Assembly: GCA_024516035.1 (NCBI GenBank)
Contig: CM044964.1
Span: 17,117,084 to 17,181,083, forward strand
Reading direction: 5' to 3'
From: Bactericera cockerelli
Taxonomy: Eukaryota; Arthropoda; Insecta; Hemiptera; Triozidae
Length of the DNA stretch: 64,000 nt
A program made the position numbers and the translations under genes. The notes beneath the pieces were generated by a model, which was not told where the DNA came from, made no database searches, and worked only from the letters and a program-made list of their open reading frames with translations. This document shows positions 43,201-53,645 of the stretch, in pieces (position 1 is the stretch's first letter; each line of letters opens with the position of its first letter).

Positions 43201-46200
43201 CAAGTTGAATTATTCATCCCACTTCTGACACCAAATTGTTGCGTGTGTTCATTAATTTGGAAGGATTTGATTGAGATCGGCGAAATATATCGAACAAATG
43301 AACGAATTACTTTAATAAATCACATACTAAAAGAGAAACAAATTTTTTTAACTAAAATTTTAAAATTCCGAAAAAAAAATTTCCACCGCGTGGTGAAATA
43401 TCACGTGTTTTTTTTTTTTTTTTTCTTCGAAAAACACCAAATACTTACTTCCTATTTATGTGCTTTCAAACACGCATTTCTTTTTTAGGACTTTTACAAC
43501 ACTATCACCTTGGTCCTCAGGAGGAAACAAAAGCTCTAGATAGGATCATGAACATCAGAAGACTCGATAGACACCGGGTATTGAACCTACACCTGGAGCG
43601 AACTGTAGTTCTCCACGCTATCGTGCTTGAGTAAGTAATACCTACTAACCATTTAACATGAAAGCATTACACTTTTTATATTAAAAAATACCTAGCTACA
43701 TCTTATATTATTTTATATTAAGATTTTATATTTATAATGGGTCAATAGATGTAATTATAAATATCTATTGACCCATTAGATTGAATTTACCATTTATATT
43801 GGTGTAATGTATTTTCCATAATCTGTGATGTTTTATCAATAAAAATATTACAATTGAGAAAAATCCATGCATTTGGTTTGATAAAAAATCACGAGTTTCT
43901 GTGCTACCTGACAGTTCCGAAGCCAGCTACTTAGCTCTTGAGGCGTGCCTGTCATGCATGCATGAGTGTGTGACCAAAAAATGATCTCGAGCATAAGCTC
44001 GTTCATGTTGCCTGTTCATGCAAGCATGTACGTGTGTGACCGGCTTTAGTATTACAAAAATGATAAGACGAACTTATTATCATGATCTCTGTCCACAGCT
44101 TGATAAGGGAGATAGAGATCTTCTTCAGTCAAGCTATCGTGGTGGACTTTCTACACGCCATTTTGTCCCTCAGCTTCGCTCTCTTTCAAACCCAGGTAGG
44201 TCATTACATTGCATTTCGGTTATTGATCATATGAATAAAATTAACAATGCTAGTAAATATCCAAAAAGGCCAAAACAAATAGGTTTGGCTGTAAGGTAAT
44301 GACCAGCACCAGTAAAATCATACCAATAGGTATGATTTTACCAGCAGCCTTCTAAATTTAAAGTAACACAAAACAAGATTCATCAACACATGAAGATTAT
44401 TGCACAAGACAAGAAGGAGGAATTAAGACGCCCCGGAGAGAGTAAGGATGGAAAAGGAAAAGCTGTTTTCTGGAGGTCATGGGCCCTCGTGGCCTGCTAG
44501 TACCGACATACATACAAACTATCGAATCTTTTGATCTTAAAATCTTTAGAAGTGAAAATTGAAGAAGAAACAAGAACCATGTGTTCTCTATGTAATTTAT
44601 CGATGAAAATCATCGTCTAAATTTCTCTGTCTCCCATTTCAGATGTCCGTCACTCTGGTCGAAGCCTGCAAGATGTATGTCTTCATCGTGGTCTGTATTG
44701 TCCATCAGTTCTTCAACAATATGTTCGGGGAGCTCTTAATCCATGCGGTGAGTAGATTTGTCTAGATTACAAGACTTAGCAGGTGGCCACATCTTCATAC
44801 AACAAACATGTCATTTTTTTAAATACATTTTCTTATTATTATTATTATTAAACAAGTTGGATCAAGTTTTATTTACAAATAATAACACAGAATATATACA
44901 TAAATAGATATTAAAATTAAGAAAACAAAACTTGATCAAGGGCGGTGCTAATGCCAACAGCATTCTCTTCCGCACCACCCTAATTTACATTCTCTTTACA
45001 CCAAATTGGAACTGGTTTTGTGACTGTTTTAGGTTGTATCATGCGTATTTAAACAGGACACCACAGATGATAGAGCCGAAAGTGTAGACGGGCTAAAGAT
45101 AGAACAATTAATTATTCAAACAGATTTTAATTATACATTTGCCCTTGTGATTCGAACCAACGAACTCCAGGTTAGGAGTCCGCCACCTTATCAATTGAGG
45201 ATGTCGTTTTAGTTATTGTATTTTATAATTACAAGACTTTTATGTCCATAGATGACATCTTTCAATAGAAAGTCACTACTTCTGAAACTGAAACTCTCAG
45301 TCCCGGTAGACAGTGATCAAGGCGCATATCTGCTAATCCAGAGGTTGCGCGTTCAAACCCAGACGGGACATGACAAGTTATCCTCGTGGTATGCACACTG
45401 GTAGTCAAGTGGTTAACGCGCTAGTCTGGTAATCCAGGTAGCGTAAGGATCCGTTACTTTGAATTTCACCCAGTGCGTGAATTTTTCCTCATTAATTTGA
45501 GTTCGTGACCACATAATAATAAGATTCTGATGGTTAGGTAGTAGAAAACGCTTTGAGCATTAAACCTCGTCTGGTGATACCTTCCACTTAAAAGTGTTTA
45601 TTATTATTACTGACCTCAGTAGATGGATTGAGAAGGGGTCGGACTCGTAACCTGGTCGGTGTCGGAGGTCGGTGGTTCAAGTCCGGTTTCAGCGCAGATT
45701 TAGCAAAGCGTGTTTGAGTATTTGTGATATCACGAAAGTGATTAACACAAATATGATAACTTTTTTTACTGTTATTTTTATTATTATCTTCATATTTGCG
45801 ATTTCAACCATAGAATAATACGTCTTGGGCTTACTGCTGGGACTCATTAGTCTTAATTGGGCAGTATAAATTAGGCGGTATTATTATCATTCTCAGCAAC
45901 ACATGATCGTGAATTCGGTGTACGAGTCGCCCTGGTACACCGGGGACCGCAGGTTCAAAAGAACTGTCCAGCTGATTACCACCCACTCTCTGCGACCAAT
46001 CAAGCTCAACGGGTTCAAGATGTACATCCTCTGTCTGGAGTCCTTTCCAGTGGTAAGATTATATGCGAGATTTAGGAGATCACAAGTACAGTCCACATGG
46101 TTGATCAAACGATTCCAGAGACATATGATTGACGTGCAATCAACATAGATAGTAGACTCTTTATTTTTTGATCAAAACATTCAAAAACCAGTTATTCAGT

Positions 46201-46614
46201 AGACTGGGTAGACTTTTCAAGTGTTTTCAATGAAACAATTGATTTGTATGAAACAATTGATTTGTAACGTATACCAACTGCGGAGTCCGACGAGTAATCC
46301 AGCAGTCTGCCGGCCCAACCGAGTCTGGGTGAGGTTAATGTGGGTAGCAGCTTTGTGTATTTCCTACGAATGGAGGGTATCACCACCGTCGTGACATGAC
46401 CATTCAGTTAAAAGCGACGTTAAACCCAAATTAAAAAAAAAGTAAGTCTGATTCTGGTCTCATAATTATGTACTAAAATTAATGAGTGAAGAAATCTGAG
46501 CATGATTTCATGTAGGTATGTTACCAGTATTCACTAAGTACCATGTTTTTTTTTCAGTTCTGCAGACGCATCTTCTCGTACTACACGGTGCTGAGTGAGG
46601 TGTCCAAATCATAA
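40049..46614 (+). CDS. Odorant receptor gene B (7tm_6 family), nine exons, 451 aa
   Basis: join(40049..40249, 41077..41239, 41775..41991, 42660..42877, 43489..43630, 44099..44195, 44643..44747, 45897..46052, 46558..46614), 1,356 nt with stop. All GT-AG, with phases 0,1,2,1,2,0,0,0 as in gene A. Predicted seven-helix odorant receptor subunit working with Orco in sensory neurons (family knowledge). Differences from A concentrate in the N-terminus (MKGSKKIPADPPVGVKNSYM), the TM3 entry (VQKTYLQTFLYIFGGQIATT), the intracellular loop of exon 5 (RIMNIRRLDRHRVLNLHLER) and TM6 (VEACKMYVFIVVCIVHQFFN). The signature RPIKLNGFKMYILCLESF and the last exon are conserved. The start ATG has the context AATAAATATGAAG. 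Introns are shorter than in A (about 5.2 kb in all). No disabling change seen. Confidence 0.92.
40573..40870. repeat. Dispersed repeat split by a LINE end, gene B intron 1
   Basis: The left part ACCAACTTAAGGTGAATAGT and the right part TTCGATCAATCATCGTGAAA match the continuous copy at 39600. The gap is filled by the LINE fragment at 40630-40815. Confidence 0.6.
40630..40815 (-). mobile_element. LINE 3' end, hairpin type b, gene B intron 1
   Basis: On the minus strand GGCAGAGAATGCCTAAGGCA leads into TTAACTTTGCCCC and an AT-rich tail. Related to the copy at 27905. Confidence 0.7.
41077..41239 (+). CDS. Gene B exon 2 (residues 68-122)
   Basis: Bounded by ctcaAG and CTAG|gtaagc, 163 nt. Encodes TM2. 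The first four codons differ from A; the remainder is very similar (SLDLAELSSTVDTLTLTASA). Confidence 0.91.
41385..41480 (+). mobile_element. tRNA-like SINE fragment (family D-like), gene B intron 2
   Basis: AAGTGGTCAAAGCGTCGCGT and a B box-like GTCGGTTCAAAATCC. The body was not traced. Confidence 0.45.
41775..41991 (+). CDS. Gene B exon 3 (residues 122-194)
   Basis: Bounded by cctcAG and AG|gtaagg, 217 nt. Encodes TM3 and the second extracellular loop (SDPSAPLTIKNRRTMPVNMW). Confidence 0.92.
42262..42433. repeat. 23-bp tandem repeat, about 8 copies, gene B intron 3
   Basis: The unit is close to TGCTTACAAAATCTGTTCAA plus ACC, starting every 23 bp from 42262. Absent from intron 3 of gene A. 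Confidence 0.9.
42660..42877 (+). CDS. Gene B exon 4 (residues 194-266)
   Basis: Bounded by tttcAG and G|gtcagt, 218 nt. Encodes TM4 and the charged ERLRREEDGIDAIG segment. The open frame continues upstream into the intron, but the ttttcAG site and gene A fix the boundary. Confidence 0.92.
43489..43630 (+). CDS. Gene B exon 5 (residues 267-314)
   Basis: Bounded by ttttttAG and GA|gtaagt, 142 nt. Encodes the intracellular loop before TM5; six codons longer than in gene A. Confidence 0.88.
43734..43782. repeat. Hairpin in gene B intron 5
   Basis: AATGGGTCAATAGAT and its complement flank a short AT-rich loop. Probably a tiny MITE-like remnant. Confidence 0.6.
43857..43950 (-). mobile_element. 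SINE family E head remnant in gene B intron 5
   Basis: AAAAATCCATGCATT and CTGTGCTACCTG on the + strand parallel the remnant in gene A intron 5 at 18885. The position in the intron is comparable once the MITE in gene A is subtracted. Confidence 0.55.
44099..44195 (+). CDS. Gene B exon 6 (residues 314-346)
   Basis: Bounded by gtccacAG and CAG|gtaggt, 97 nt. Protein identical to gene A exon 6 and DNA differing at one visible site. Only one donor copy is present, followed by catTACATTGC. Confidence 0.92.
44643..44747 (+). CDS. Gene B exon 7 (residues 347-381)
   Basis: Bounded by atttcAG and GCG|gtgagt, 105 nt. Encodes TM6. Confidence 0.92.
44855..44992 (-). mobile_element. LINE 3' end, hairpin type c, gene B intron 7
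   Basis: On the minus strand GGGTGGTGCGGAAGAGAATG, then CTGTTGGCATTAGCACCGCC. The outer stem is nine base pairs (GGGTGGTGC with GCACCGCCC, one wobble). Confidence 0.65.
45389..45609 (+). mobile_element. SINE family E copy nested in family D
   Basis: The tRNA-like head (GGTAGTCAAGTGGTTAACGC) is followed by the hairpin AAACGCTTTGAGCATT and the tail ACCTTCCACTTAAAAGTG with TTATTATTA. Confidence 0.78.
45610..45762 (+). mobile_element. SINE family C copy nested behind family E
   Basis: TGACCTCAGTAGATGGATTG head, B box GGTTCAAGTCC, then GTGATATCACGAAAGTGATT and AACACAAATATGATAAC. Confidence 0.75.
45897..46052 (+). CDS. Gene B exon 8 (residues 382-433)
   Basis: Bounded by ttctcAG and GTG|gtaaga, 156 nt. 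The first 70 or so nt match gene A at all but one site; about 16 differences lie over the whole exon. Contains RPIKLNGFKMYILCLESF. Confidence 0.93.
46290..46441 (+). mobile_element. SINE F / 5S-SINE body fragment, gene B intron 8
   Basis: CCGAGTCTGGGTGAGGTTAA, CGAATGGAGGGTATCACC and AAAGCGACGTTAAACCC with a short A tail. The head is too degraded to tell whether it was tRNA or 5S. Confidence 0.7.
46558..46614 (+). CDS. Gene B exon 9 (residues 434-451 and stop)
   Basis: Follows ttttcAG. FCRRIFSYYTVLSEVSKS then TAA. Confidence 0.92.
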   Translation, partial: FCRRIFSYYTVLSEVSKS

Positions 46615-46627
46615 GAGGGAATTTATC

Positions 46628-46944
46628 AAAGTGTCTACTAGTGAAGTTATTCTGAGATATCCAGATCTTAATATGGAACAACCCCTTTCATTAAAGTGTC
46701 TACTAGTGAAGTTAATTTGAGATGTCCTAATCTTAATATGGAACAACCCCTTTCATTAAAGTGTCTACTAGTGAAGTTAATCTGAGATATCCTAATCTTA
46801 ATATAGAACAGCTCCTTTCATTAAAGTGTCTACTAGTGAAGTTATTATGAGATGTCCGAATCTATGGAACAACCTCTTTCATTAAAGTGTCTACAAGTGA
46901 ATTTAATCTGAGATGTCCTAATCTTAATATGGAACAGCCCCCTA
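46628..46944. repeat. 65-bp tandem repeat, 5 copies, directly after gene B
   Basis: Copies begin at 46628, 46693, 46758, 46823 and 46884 (the fourth is about 4 bp short) with AAAGTGTCTACTAGTGAAGT. The array starts 14 bp after the stop codon, so it probably lies in the 3' UTR. Confidence 0.88.
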
Positions 46945-47065
46945 ATAGTGGAGAGTTGGGGTGTCTACTTTCCATACAAGTCATAAGAAACCATGGGCAT
47001 GTTTGTGAAGAATAGAAGCAGAATCTATCAATTAAGATATTCCCAGAAGTAATAATAAGATTTAT

Positions 47066-47071
47066 AATAAA
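47066..47071 (+). promoter_or_regulatory. Candidate poly(A) signal for gene B
   Basis: An AATAAA lies 452 nt after the stop, downstream of the 65-bp repeats. AT-rich DNA makes chance occurrence likely. Confidence 0.35.
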
Positions 47072-47636
47072 GATTATTTTTATAATCTAAATCTTATGTT
47101 TATTTTTTTAAATAAGTAAATCCCCATAAACGTTTGTTATGTAGATAAAATCTCTTATACTAAAATTATTATTATGCCCTGATATGAATATAGAAATGAC
47201 ATCATTTTGAATCGAAATTGATATCTTATCTAGAAATATGATGATTATGAACTAAATTGAAAATAAAATATTCCATTATTTATCTACGAAAACATTGAAA
47301 TAGAAAACATTCTATTATAAATTCTTAACGAAGGGAAAATGCTAGAGGGAGAAAAATGATTGCGAAATTGGAACCAAGGAAGAAAATTATTGATAACAAG
47401 GAGAAGAGACAAAATGAGAGAGATAGAGAAAAAAATTATGATATAAGAGAAGAGATATCAGGGTCAAGATGCAAAAAAAACTGACATTGTTAAATTTAAC
47501 ATGATAACGCAAAATAATACCTAAAGCGAAAATAGAAAAGAATGATAAAATGACGAATATGTTTAGGAATAACAATCCAATAAGTATTAGTACAATTATG
47601 GGTAAGTATATTTCTTCTTCTTTTTTTCTCAATATT

Positions 47637-47923
47637 ATATAATAATAATAATGTGTTTTTTTGATATTATATCACAATTTTAGTGGATAGCGCAGAATTA
47701 TAGGACTTTTCTGTATCTTTAATATCCCAATATCTTATTTTTGCTTATAATTCCGCCACTGGTCGCTGCTAACATTAAGGTAGCTACTCATTTTTCCTCA
47801 CCAGGTATGAGTGAACCCCGAATACCCAAGTACAGAGCAGAAAAATCCTGCCCCGCTGGGGGTCGAACTCAGGTCACCGTGCGTGCAATGCTTAGCGCGC
47901 TATCTCACTCGGCCTCGGTGACT
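47637..47923 (-). mobile_element. SINE family B copy
   Basis: Uninterrupted minus-strand copy with tRNA-like head (GCCGAGTGAGATAGCGCGCT), body and AT-rich tail. Useful as the reference for the split copy at 28620. Confidence 0.8.
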
Positions 47924-48239
47924 ACTTCTCAATATTATGTATTTCTATCGTAGTCTATTAAATTGAAACAAATAAAATTAATGTTTTTTTTGGCACCAAA
48001 TAAGAATTTCCAAGTTTCAGCCATAATGAATATTAGTGAACCACATGCTGCTCTTACTATTTCTTTGAAACGAAAACTGTTTATCGGAAAGAGACATGGG
48101 AGCTAATTTAATTTCACAAGTAAAACCCTTAAGTCGAAATAGTAAATAAATTATTTATTGGATTTTTTCATTTTCTCTCTCTCTCTCTCTTTAGGTACAC
48201 ACATTTATTTATAAGCATATTTTATATTTATTTTTTTTA

Positions 48240-48335
48240 AAGAAATTTTCCAGAACGTGACCACACAAAATGAGTGAGAAGATGACTAATGACGTGGAGG
48301 AGATAACACAGAAGAGGAGGGAGGAATAGAACAAG
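48240..48335. repeat. Block also found downstream of gene A
   Basis: See 34568. It is followed by a run of about 18 G and purine-rich DNA to 48445. Confidence 0.6.
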
Positions 48336-48804
48336 AGGGGGGGGGGGGGGGGGGGGGCGAGGAGGGGAGAATTTAAGAAGATTAAGGGACGGAGTGAAAA
48401 TAGAGAAGAGTAAGAGAGAGAGAGAAAGAGAGAAGGAAGAGAACACATAGATAAAATCTCACGCAGAGCTGTTGTTCAATATGAAATCTGTTATAGAAAA
48501 TGAAATATTTTTGAGACATGAAAATATAGAGGAAACCATGTTGAACCTCACCATACTATGAGATGGAGAAAATATAATAAAGAACTGAGAGGAATTGAAA
48601 AAAGATGTGATGAAAGCGTAGGTATATGTAATGAAGGGATCGAAATAAAAATTCAATTTTCACGCCACATAATTGATAATTTTGCTTCGAGTTAGGATAG
48701 TTTTATTTTGAAACTGGTTGACGGTTTTGAACATGGTGAATTTTAGAACTATTTCTTTGTATTTTTTATAACACTTTTTTAGTTAGTTATCAAGTTTTCA
48801 TATT

Positions 48805-49036
48805 TGTGTTAATCACATTCGTGATATCACTGATATCAAAATTACTCTTATTTATTTATTTATAAACTCTTTATTAGTAGGAAGAACATATATACAGACA
48901 AATAATGGTAAATATAAAAATAGACAATAATAATAATATAAACAAGGGAAAAAAAAAACAAAACAAAATATATACATAGGACTCGAACCACGGACCTCCA
49001 GATTACAAGTCCGGGCCTTATCGATCAACGTTTTAA
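48805..49036 (-). mobile_element. SINE family C copy interrupted by a LINE tail
   Basis: The head (GGTCCGTGGTTCGAGTCC on the minus strand) lies at 48980-49036 and the body near 48805-48845. The AT-rich sequence between (48855-48975) resembles the LINE 3' end at 54652. Confidence 0.6.
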
Positions 49037-49085
49037 AAGTCACCGAAATGAGTGGATTAGGGCAGTAGACTTCCACAGACCACAC

Positions 49086-49210
49086 ATGGTGACTTGGGTT
49101 TGAACGGCGCGGTGCCGGTGGTTGGGCTACTCATACCTTTTGTGACTACTTGTGAGGAAAAATGAGTAGCAGCTATAAGTATAGATGCCAGCAGTGGTTG
49201 CATTACGAGA
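49086..49210 (+). mobile_element. SINE family B fragment
   Basis: CTACTCATACCTTTTGTGAC, GTGAGGAAAAATGAGTAGCA and CCAGCAGTGGTTGCATTACG match the family B body in order, with small insertions. Confidence 0.6.
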
Positions 49211-50280
49211 AGAAATACTGATTTTTTCAGTACAAATAAAAAGTCGTAATGTTAAGGTACCCACTAAAGTTGCTACATAAAACCACAAAGAAACCTCATA
49301 CACAATTACATACACACGTACTCGTACATAGCACCGCTTAAATTTCAATTATAATCCTCTTTTGACTGGACGTTCTTTTTAAGTTTTTTTAATTATTTAT
49401 GGATGATATCCAGAATAGTGAAACCTTACTCATCACAAAATTGTGTCAAAATACAAACCACATATCAAAGGAAATCTCAACAAGCTATTAAAATCCACTT
49501 AAGCAAACTATTCGAAAACGAAAGGGAAAAACACCTACAACACAGCTCAACCTAGAAATATCAATCGCTTTCTAGATTAGCCAAATCAAATTAACGAAGC
49601 TTTAGATCGAGACGGAAAGCTGAGAAATTGGAAGACTGACGAAACCGCACAAGATAAGGAAGGAGGTGGAGGATTGAAGAAGACTTGACACGCTGAACAG
49701 AGATAGGTATCCAAGGAAAGTGAGGTGATGAAGATAAATTGGGAAGTAAATTAAAAAGAAGGCGTGGAGGATCTAGGGGAGAGAAAGAAGGGGAAGAGAA
49801 GGACGGATTGAGAGAGGAATGTGAAAAAAAGAAAAGATACAGTATAATAGGGGAAGAGAATAAGAAAAAGAAGGAAAAAGAGAGAGAGAGAGAACAAAAA
49901 ACTAATGTGAAATGTCACATGACTTTCTATTACGATTGAGGAACTTTTTATCTATTTTATATATATATATTTTTTGCTTCTTCTTTTTTTTAGAAACCGG
50001 TCATCTGCATCCTTTTCAAAGTAAAAGATAAAAACAGAATGGCTGATTTTCATGTTAATAATTTTTCTTCTTTTTACTTGTAAATTCCCGAAACTGCACG
50101 AAAAATTTATAACCCTATGACTGACAGTTCGTGAGATACGCAAACACATATGATCCTACCTAGGTATGAACAGACCATTGGATGAGGAGAGGCCAATTCA
50201 TCTAGAAATTTTATCACCTCAATAAATTGTTAAATAAGTCACTGATTTACAGTCTATATTTTCCATTATACCTTACAGGT
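49211..50280. other. Gene-free DNA with a purine tract
   Basis: Purine-rich at 49740-49895. Nothing else recognised. Confidence 0.4.
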
Positions 50281-50800
50281 GAGATAAAATAATCATAGAA
50301 AAAGGAGCAGACAAATAAAAAAGGATGAGAATGAAGAAAAAAAAAGGAATGATGATGGCTCTTGGGTTTTTACTAAAGTTTTGTACTATGGATAAAAAAT
50401 TACAAGAAGAAGAAGTAAATATCCAGCAAATACTTGTCTACCGAATAGTGTAAGGTCAAGCATAGAAAAAACATAAAAGCTTGGAACGTGACATCAAGGT
50501 GGGTATGAACAGAACTTCGGGGAAGAGTAGACCCCATGACCCAGAGAATAGAGAGAGAAGGAGAACGGGACAGAAATATGAAAGAGAAAGAAAACCACCA
50601 AGTATTTTCTATAGAAATAAAGAAGAGAGTATAAGAAGGGAGGAAAATTAAACCAAAGAAAGAGATAGAGGTATACGTGAAGGGAAGGAGAGAGAGTGAG
50701 AGGGAGAGAAATAACTTGAAGAAGCACAAGGTGGGAAGGAAGTAGAGAAAAATGAAGAGGATGACAAAGAGAAGTTAAGAGACTTAAAGGAGTAAAAACT
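50281..50800. repeat. GA-rich purine tract
   Basis: Purine-rich throughout; the open frames on the minus strand are low complexity. Confidence 0.6.
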
Positions 50801-51887
50801 GATGAGCCTGCAAAAGTAAGACAAACTGAAAAGCTATTGAGGTAATTCTCCGGGGAGTGTCTGGGTCATTTTTCTTTGCTTAACTTGCACTCTAATAGCT
50901 CTCCTTATCGAATTATACACGAGGTAGTGCAGTGGTAAGATGCAATGTCTGGTATTTCATTAGTTCAGGGTTCAAATTTTAGTTGAATATCATGTTCTGT
51001 CTGTGTCTCATTTTTCTACATTATTTACAGTTTATATTTGTTTTCTAGAACTTTCTGCACTTGTACTTTTGTAAAAGTATTAATCTACGTACAGTAGGTA
51101 CCTACGCTCAAACTATATTACTTCAGATTACCAAATTTTCAGCTCTTCTGCTCTAGACAGGATCCGGTCCAAATCATTTAGAATGTGTGTGATGGTGTGG
51201 TGTGTGATGTGAGGGTGTGATGATCTCTAAATGGGTTTTTAAATAAAGCTCAGATGGAATATGATTAAACATTTTCGGAGCATTGTCCATCTATTCACAT
51301 ATTATATGATTTATATGTAAATTATTTGCAGGACCAACCAAGCATCGTAAGGATTTTTGGCTTTTTTCTGTATAAGCCCATTGAAAGCCTTTTACTGCGT
51401 CAGCTAGCTAGGTTGATCAGGGTTTGTTGCAGTTAGTCGGCTCGTTTAATCAGCAGATCTGATTTAGTAGATGTGCTTCATCCTGAGTATCGCCACAGTC
51501 ATACTTATGGGCATCACTGTATCCCCATTTTTTTCAGGTTGACCTCTCATCTTCTATGTCTACTGAAGGTGTGTATAGGGAGACTGTTAGTGACTTATGT
51601 ATGAAATATTGTAATAGAAAGTCTTGTGATGTTCATATCAGTCTATCCTGTCAATGCCAGACATCTCTTGAGGGATTCCTCGTCTGGAGAGGTTTTCAAG
51701 TGTCTCCATGTGTTGAAAGAGATGTCACAGTCTGCTACATCAGATTGCTCAATCAATCTTGTGTGTATTTTATGTTGCCATTCATTTTTCTCACGTACCT
51801 ACCTTCTTGGAAATAGAAAATATTACAATTGGCACTTTTTCTTCACTCAAAAATAAAATGCTGATTTACATTCTATTTATAATTTCC
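50801..51887. other. Unassigned DNA
   Basis: A tRNA-like scrap (GTAGTGCAGTGGTAAGATGC, CAGGGTTCAAATTTT) lies at 50925-50985. Two overlapping short open frames at 51556-51856 show no family features. Confidence 0.35.
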
Positions 51888-52000
51888 ACCGACCTCAGTA
51901 GCTTGATCGATAAGGCGGGGGACTTGTAATCTGGAGGTCGGGCATTTGGTTCTGAAGTTTGGTAAAATGAGTTTTGGTAAAACACAAATACAATAACTTT
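51888..52000 (+). mobile_element. SINE family C copy
   Basis: CCGACCTCAGTAGCTTGATC head and GGACTTGTAATCTGGAGGTC; the body is shortened. Confidence 0.65.
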
Positions 52001-53440
52001 GAAACATTTTTATTTTAGAAACAATTTTAAGCTTTAAAAACATTTTTAAAGGTTTAAATGTAAATGATCAGCTTGGTCGAATGTACACAGAAAACCTAAT
52101 TTTATACATTGTGCCTAGTGTGAAAATATTTTTGCTTTTTAAATTTGTTTTGCTGCTCTTTAGGAGGTATCATAATTATAAAATGTGCTTCATGTATAAT
52201 TTTGATAGCTTTGCAACTGCAATGAAAAATTCTGAGGAAACTATACTATACGTAATTTAAATATGTACTATTGTAACTATTTTTTTTAAATAAATTATGA
52301 TTTAGCTCTGATATTTAAGAAAATCCAAAATTTGGACAAAAAGGTCCAAAAATAAGGCCTACGACTTGCCGATACAGAATTTTTTGTGGAATCTAATTTT
52401 GTAGAATTCTGCCATATAAGTAAAACAGACTTGAAGAAAATCGGTTAAGCGGTTTTGGTGATACCAATGATTTAGTATAAAATCTCAAAGTTGCCACCTG
52501 TATACAATATGAAGCAATCACGAGGAAGTATTGTGTCTATAATTGGCAGTGTATTTTTTTTGCCAGATTGCTCATGCCGGATCTCAAGTAAAAACTAACC
52601 TGGACAAGAAAACAAAAAAGAAAATTCATTTTCCGAACTTTTTGTGTGTTATCTGGAAAATATTTTCAACTTTCAATAAGATCCTTAAAACTTGTGCTGT
52701 TCTCCACGAAACTACTAGCATACTAGCGCTATTAGTCAATATTTTTGAAATATTTTAGAAAAGTTTTTAGTTTATGAGAGGGGTTTAAGGAAGCGTTCGC
52801 TTTTTAAAGGCGTTAGAGCAGTGCAAAGAGGCGGATGTAAAGTGGAATTCTAATAGTTGCCAGGGGATAGAAGGGAAGAGAAGAAGATATAAGAGAAGAT
52901 ATCGATAGACCTACAGTTTGAAACACAGATTTTAAATAATATTGTGAACTCACAAAGACAAATCTGACAAAATCATTTGGAAAAATCTGAAATGTGAAGA
53001 GTAATGGGAAATCAGATATTTGTAGATTTTCTTTCCGATATATTTTATTGATTTGATTTTTTGGGAAAAAAAATAATTTTACAAAGAATTACCTTATTAT
53101 TATTACTATTTTCTTGAAATCCGAAATTTTCTAACAGGTGTACCTACATGTAAACATCAACAGGTTCAATTCTGCTTGATGAATCTCAAAACCACTTTCC
53201 AGGTACGTTCTGATATCGATGTATGTACAAGTACATCCAAGTTTCTGATTTTTCTATTTATACAGATAAGTTGGAAGGGCGGACCTGAAGCCCTGTAGAG
53301 TGAGAGGGGAACAAGGATTTCCTGTTTCATTTTCTAGATAAGAACTTCTACATTCCATTGTGTCACCAGAGTTATTACCTTCCATTTCAGTCTCCTTTCC
53401 TGTGGCTCCCACTGCTTCCTCCACTTCTCCATTTCCTTTC
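52001..53440. other. Unassigned AT-rich DNA
   Basis: GAAGAAAATCGGTTAAGC near 52433 is the inverted counterpart of a segment near 32873, which suggests a dispersed repeat. No gene. Confidence 0.4.
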
Positions 53441-53645
53441 CATTTCTCTTCTAGCTGTTTATAGGTTTATTCATTGTTCCATTTTCTCTTCCAGCTGTTT
53501 ATAGGTTTATTCATTGTTCCATTTTCTCTTCTAGCTGTTTATATGTTTATTCATTTTTCCATTTTCTCTTCTAGTTGTTTATATGTTTATTCATTTTTCC
53601 ATTTTCTCTTCTACCTTTTTATAGATTTATTCATTTTTATAGGTT
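53441..53645. repeat. 40-bp tandem repeat, about 5 copies
   Basis: Units contain CATTTTCTCTTCTAGCTGTT then TATAGGTTTATTCATTGTTC. It lies in a longer C/T-rich tract that runs to about 54240. Confidence 0.8.

Larger units (their letters stand above)
45298..45892 (+). mobile_element. SINE family D copy split by two other SINEs, gene B intron 7
   Basis: The head (B box CGCGTTCAAACCC, then ATGACAAGTTATCC) ends near 45385. The rest (TGGGACTCATTAGTC, GGGCAGTATAAA) resumes near 45768. Families E and C fill the gap. Exon 8 begins a few bases after its end. Confidence 0.72.

Noticed and set aside
51556..51856. Two overlapping open frames of 76-86 aa, Cys-rich
   Set aside because: No signal peptide, no conserved cysteine spacing that I recognise, no splice partners; likely chance.
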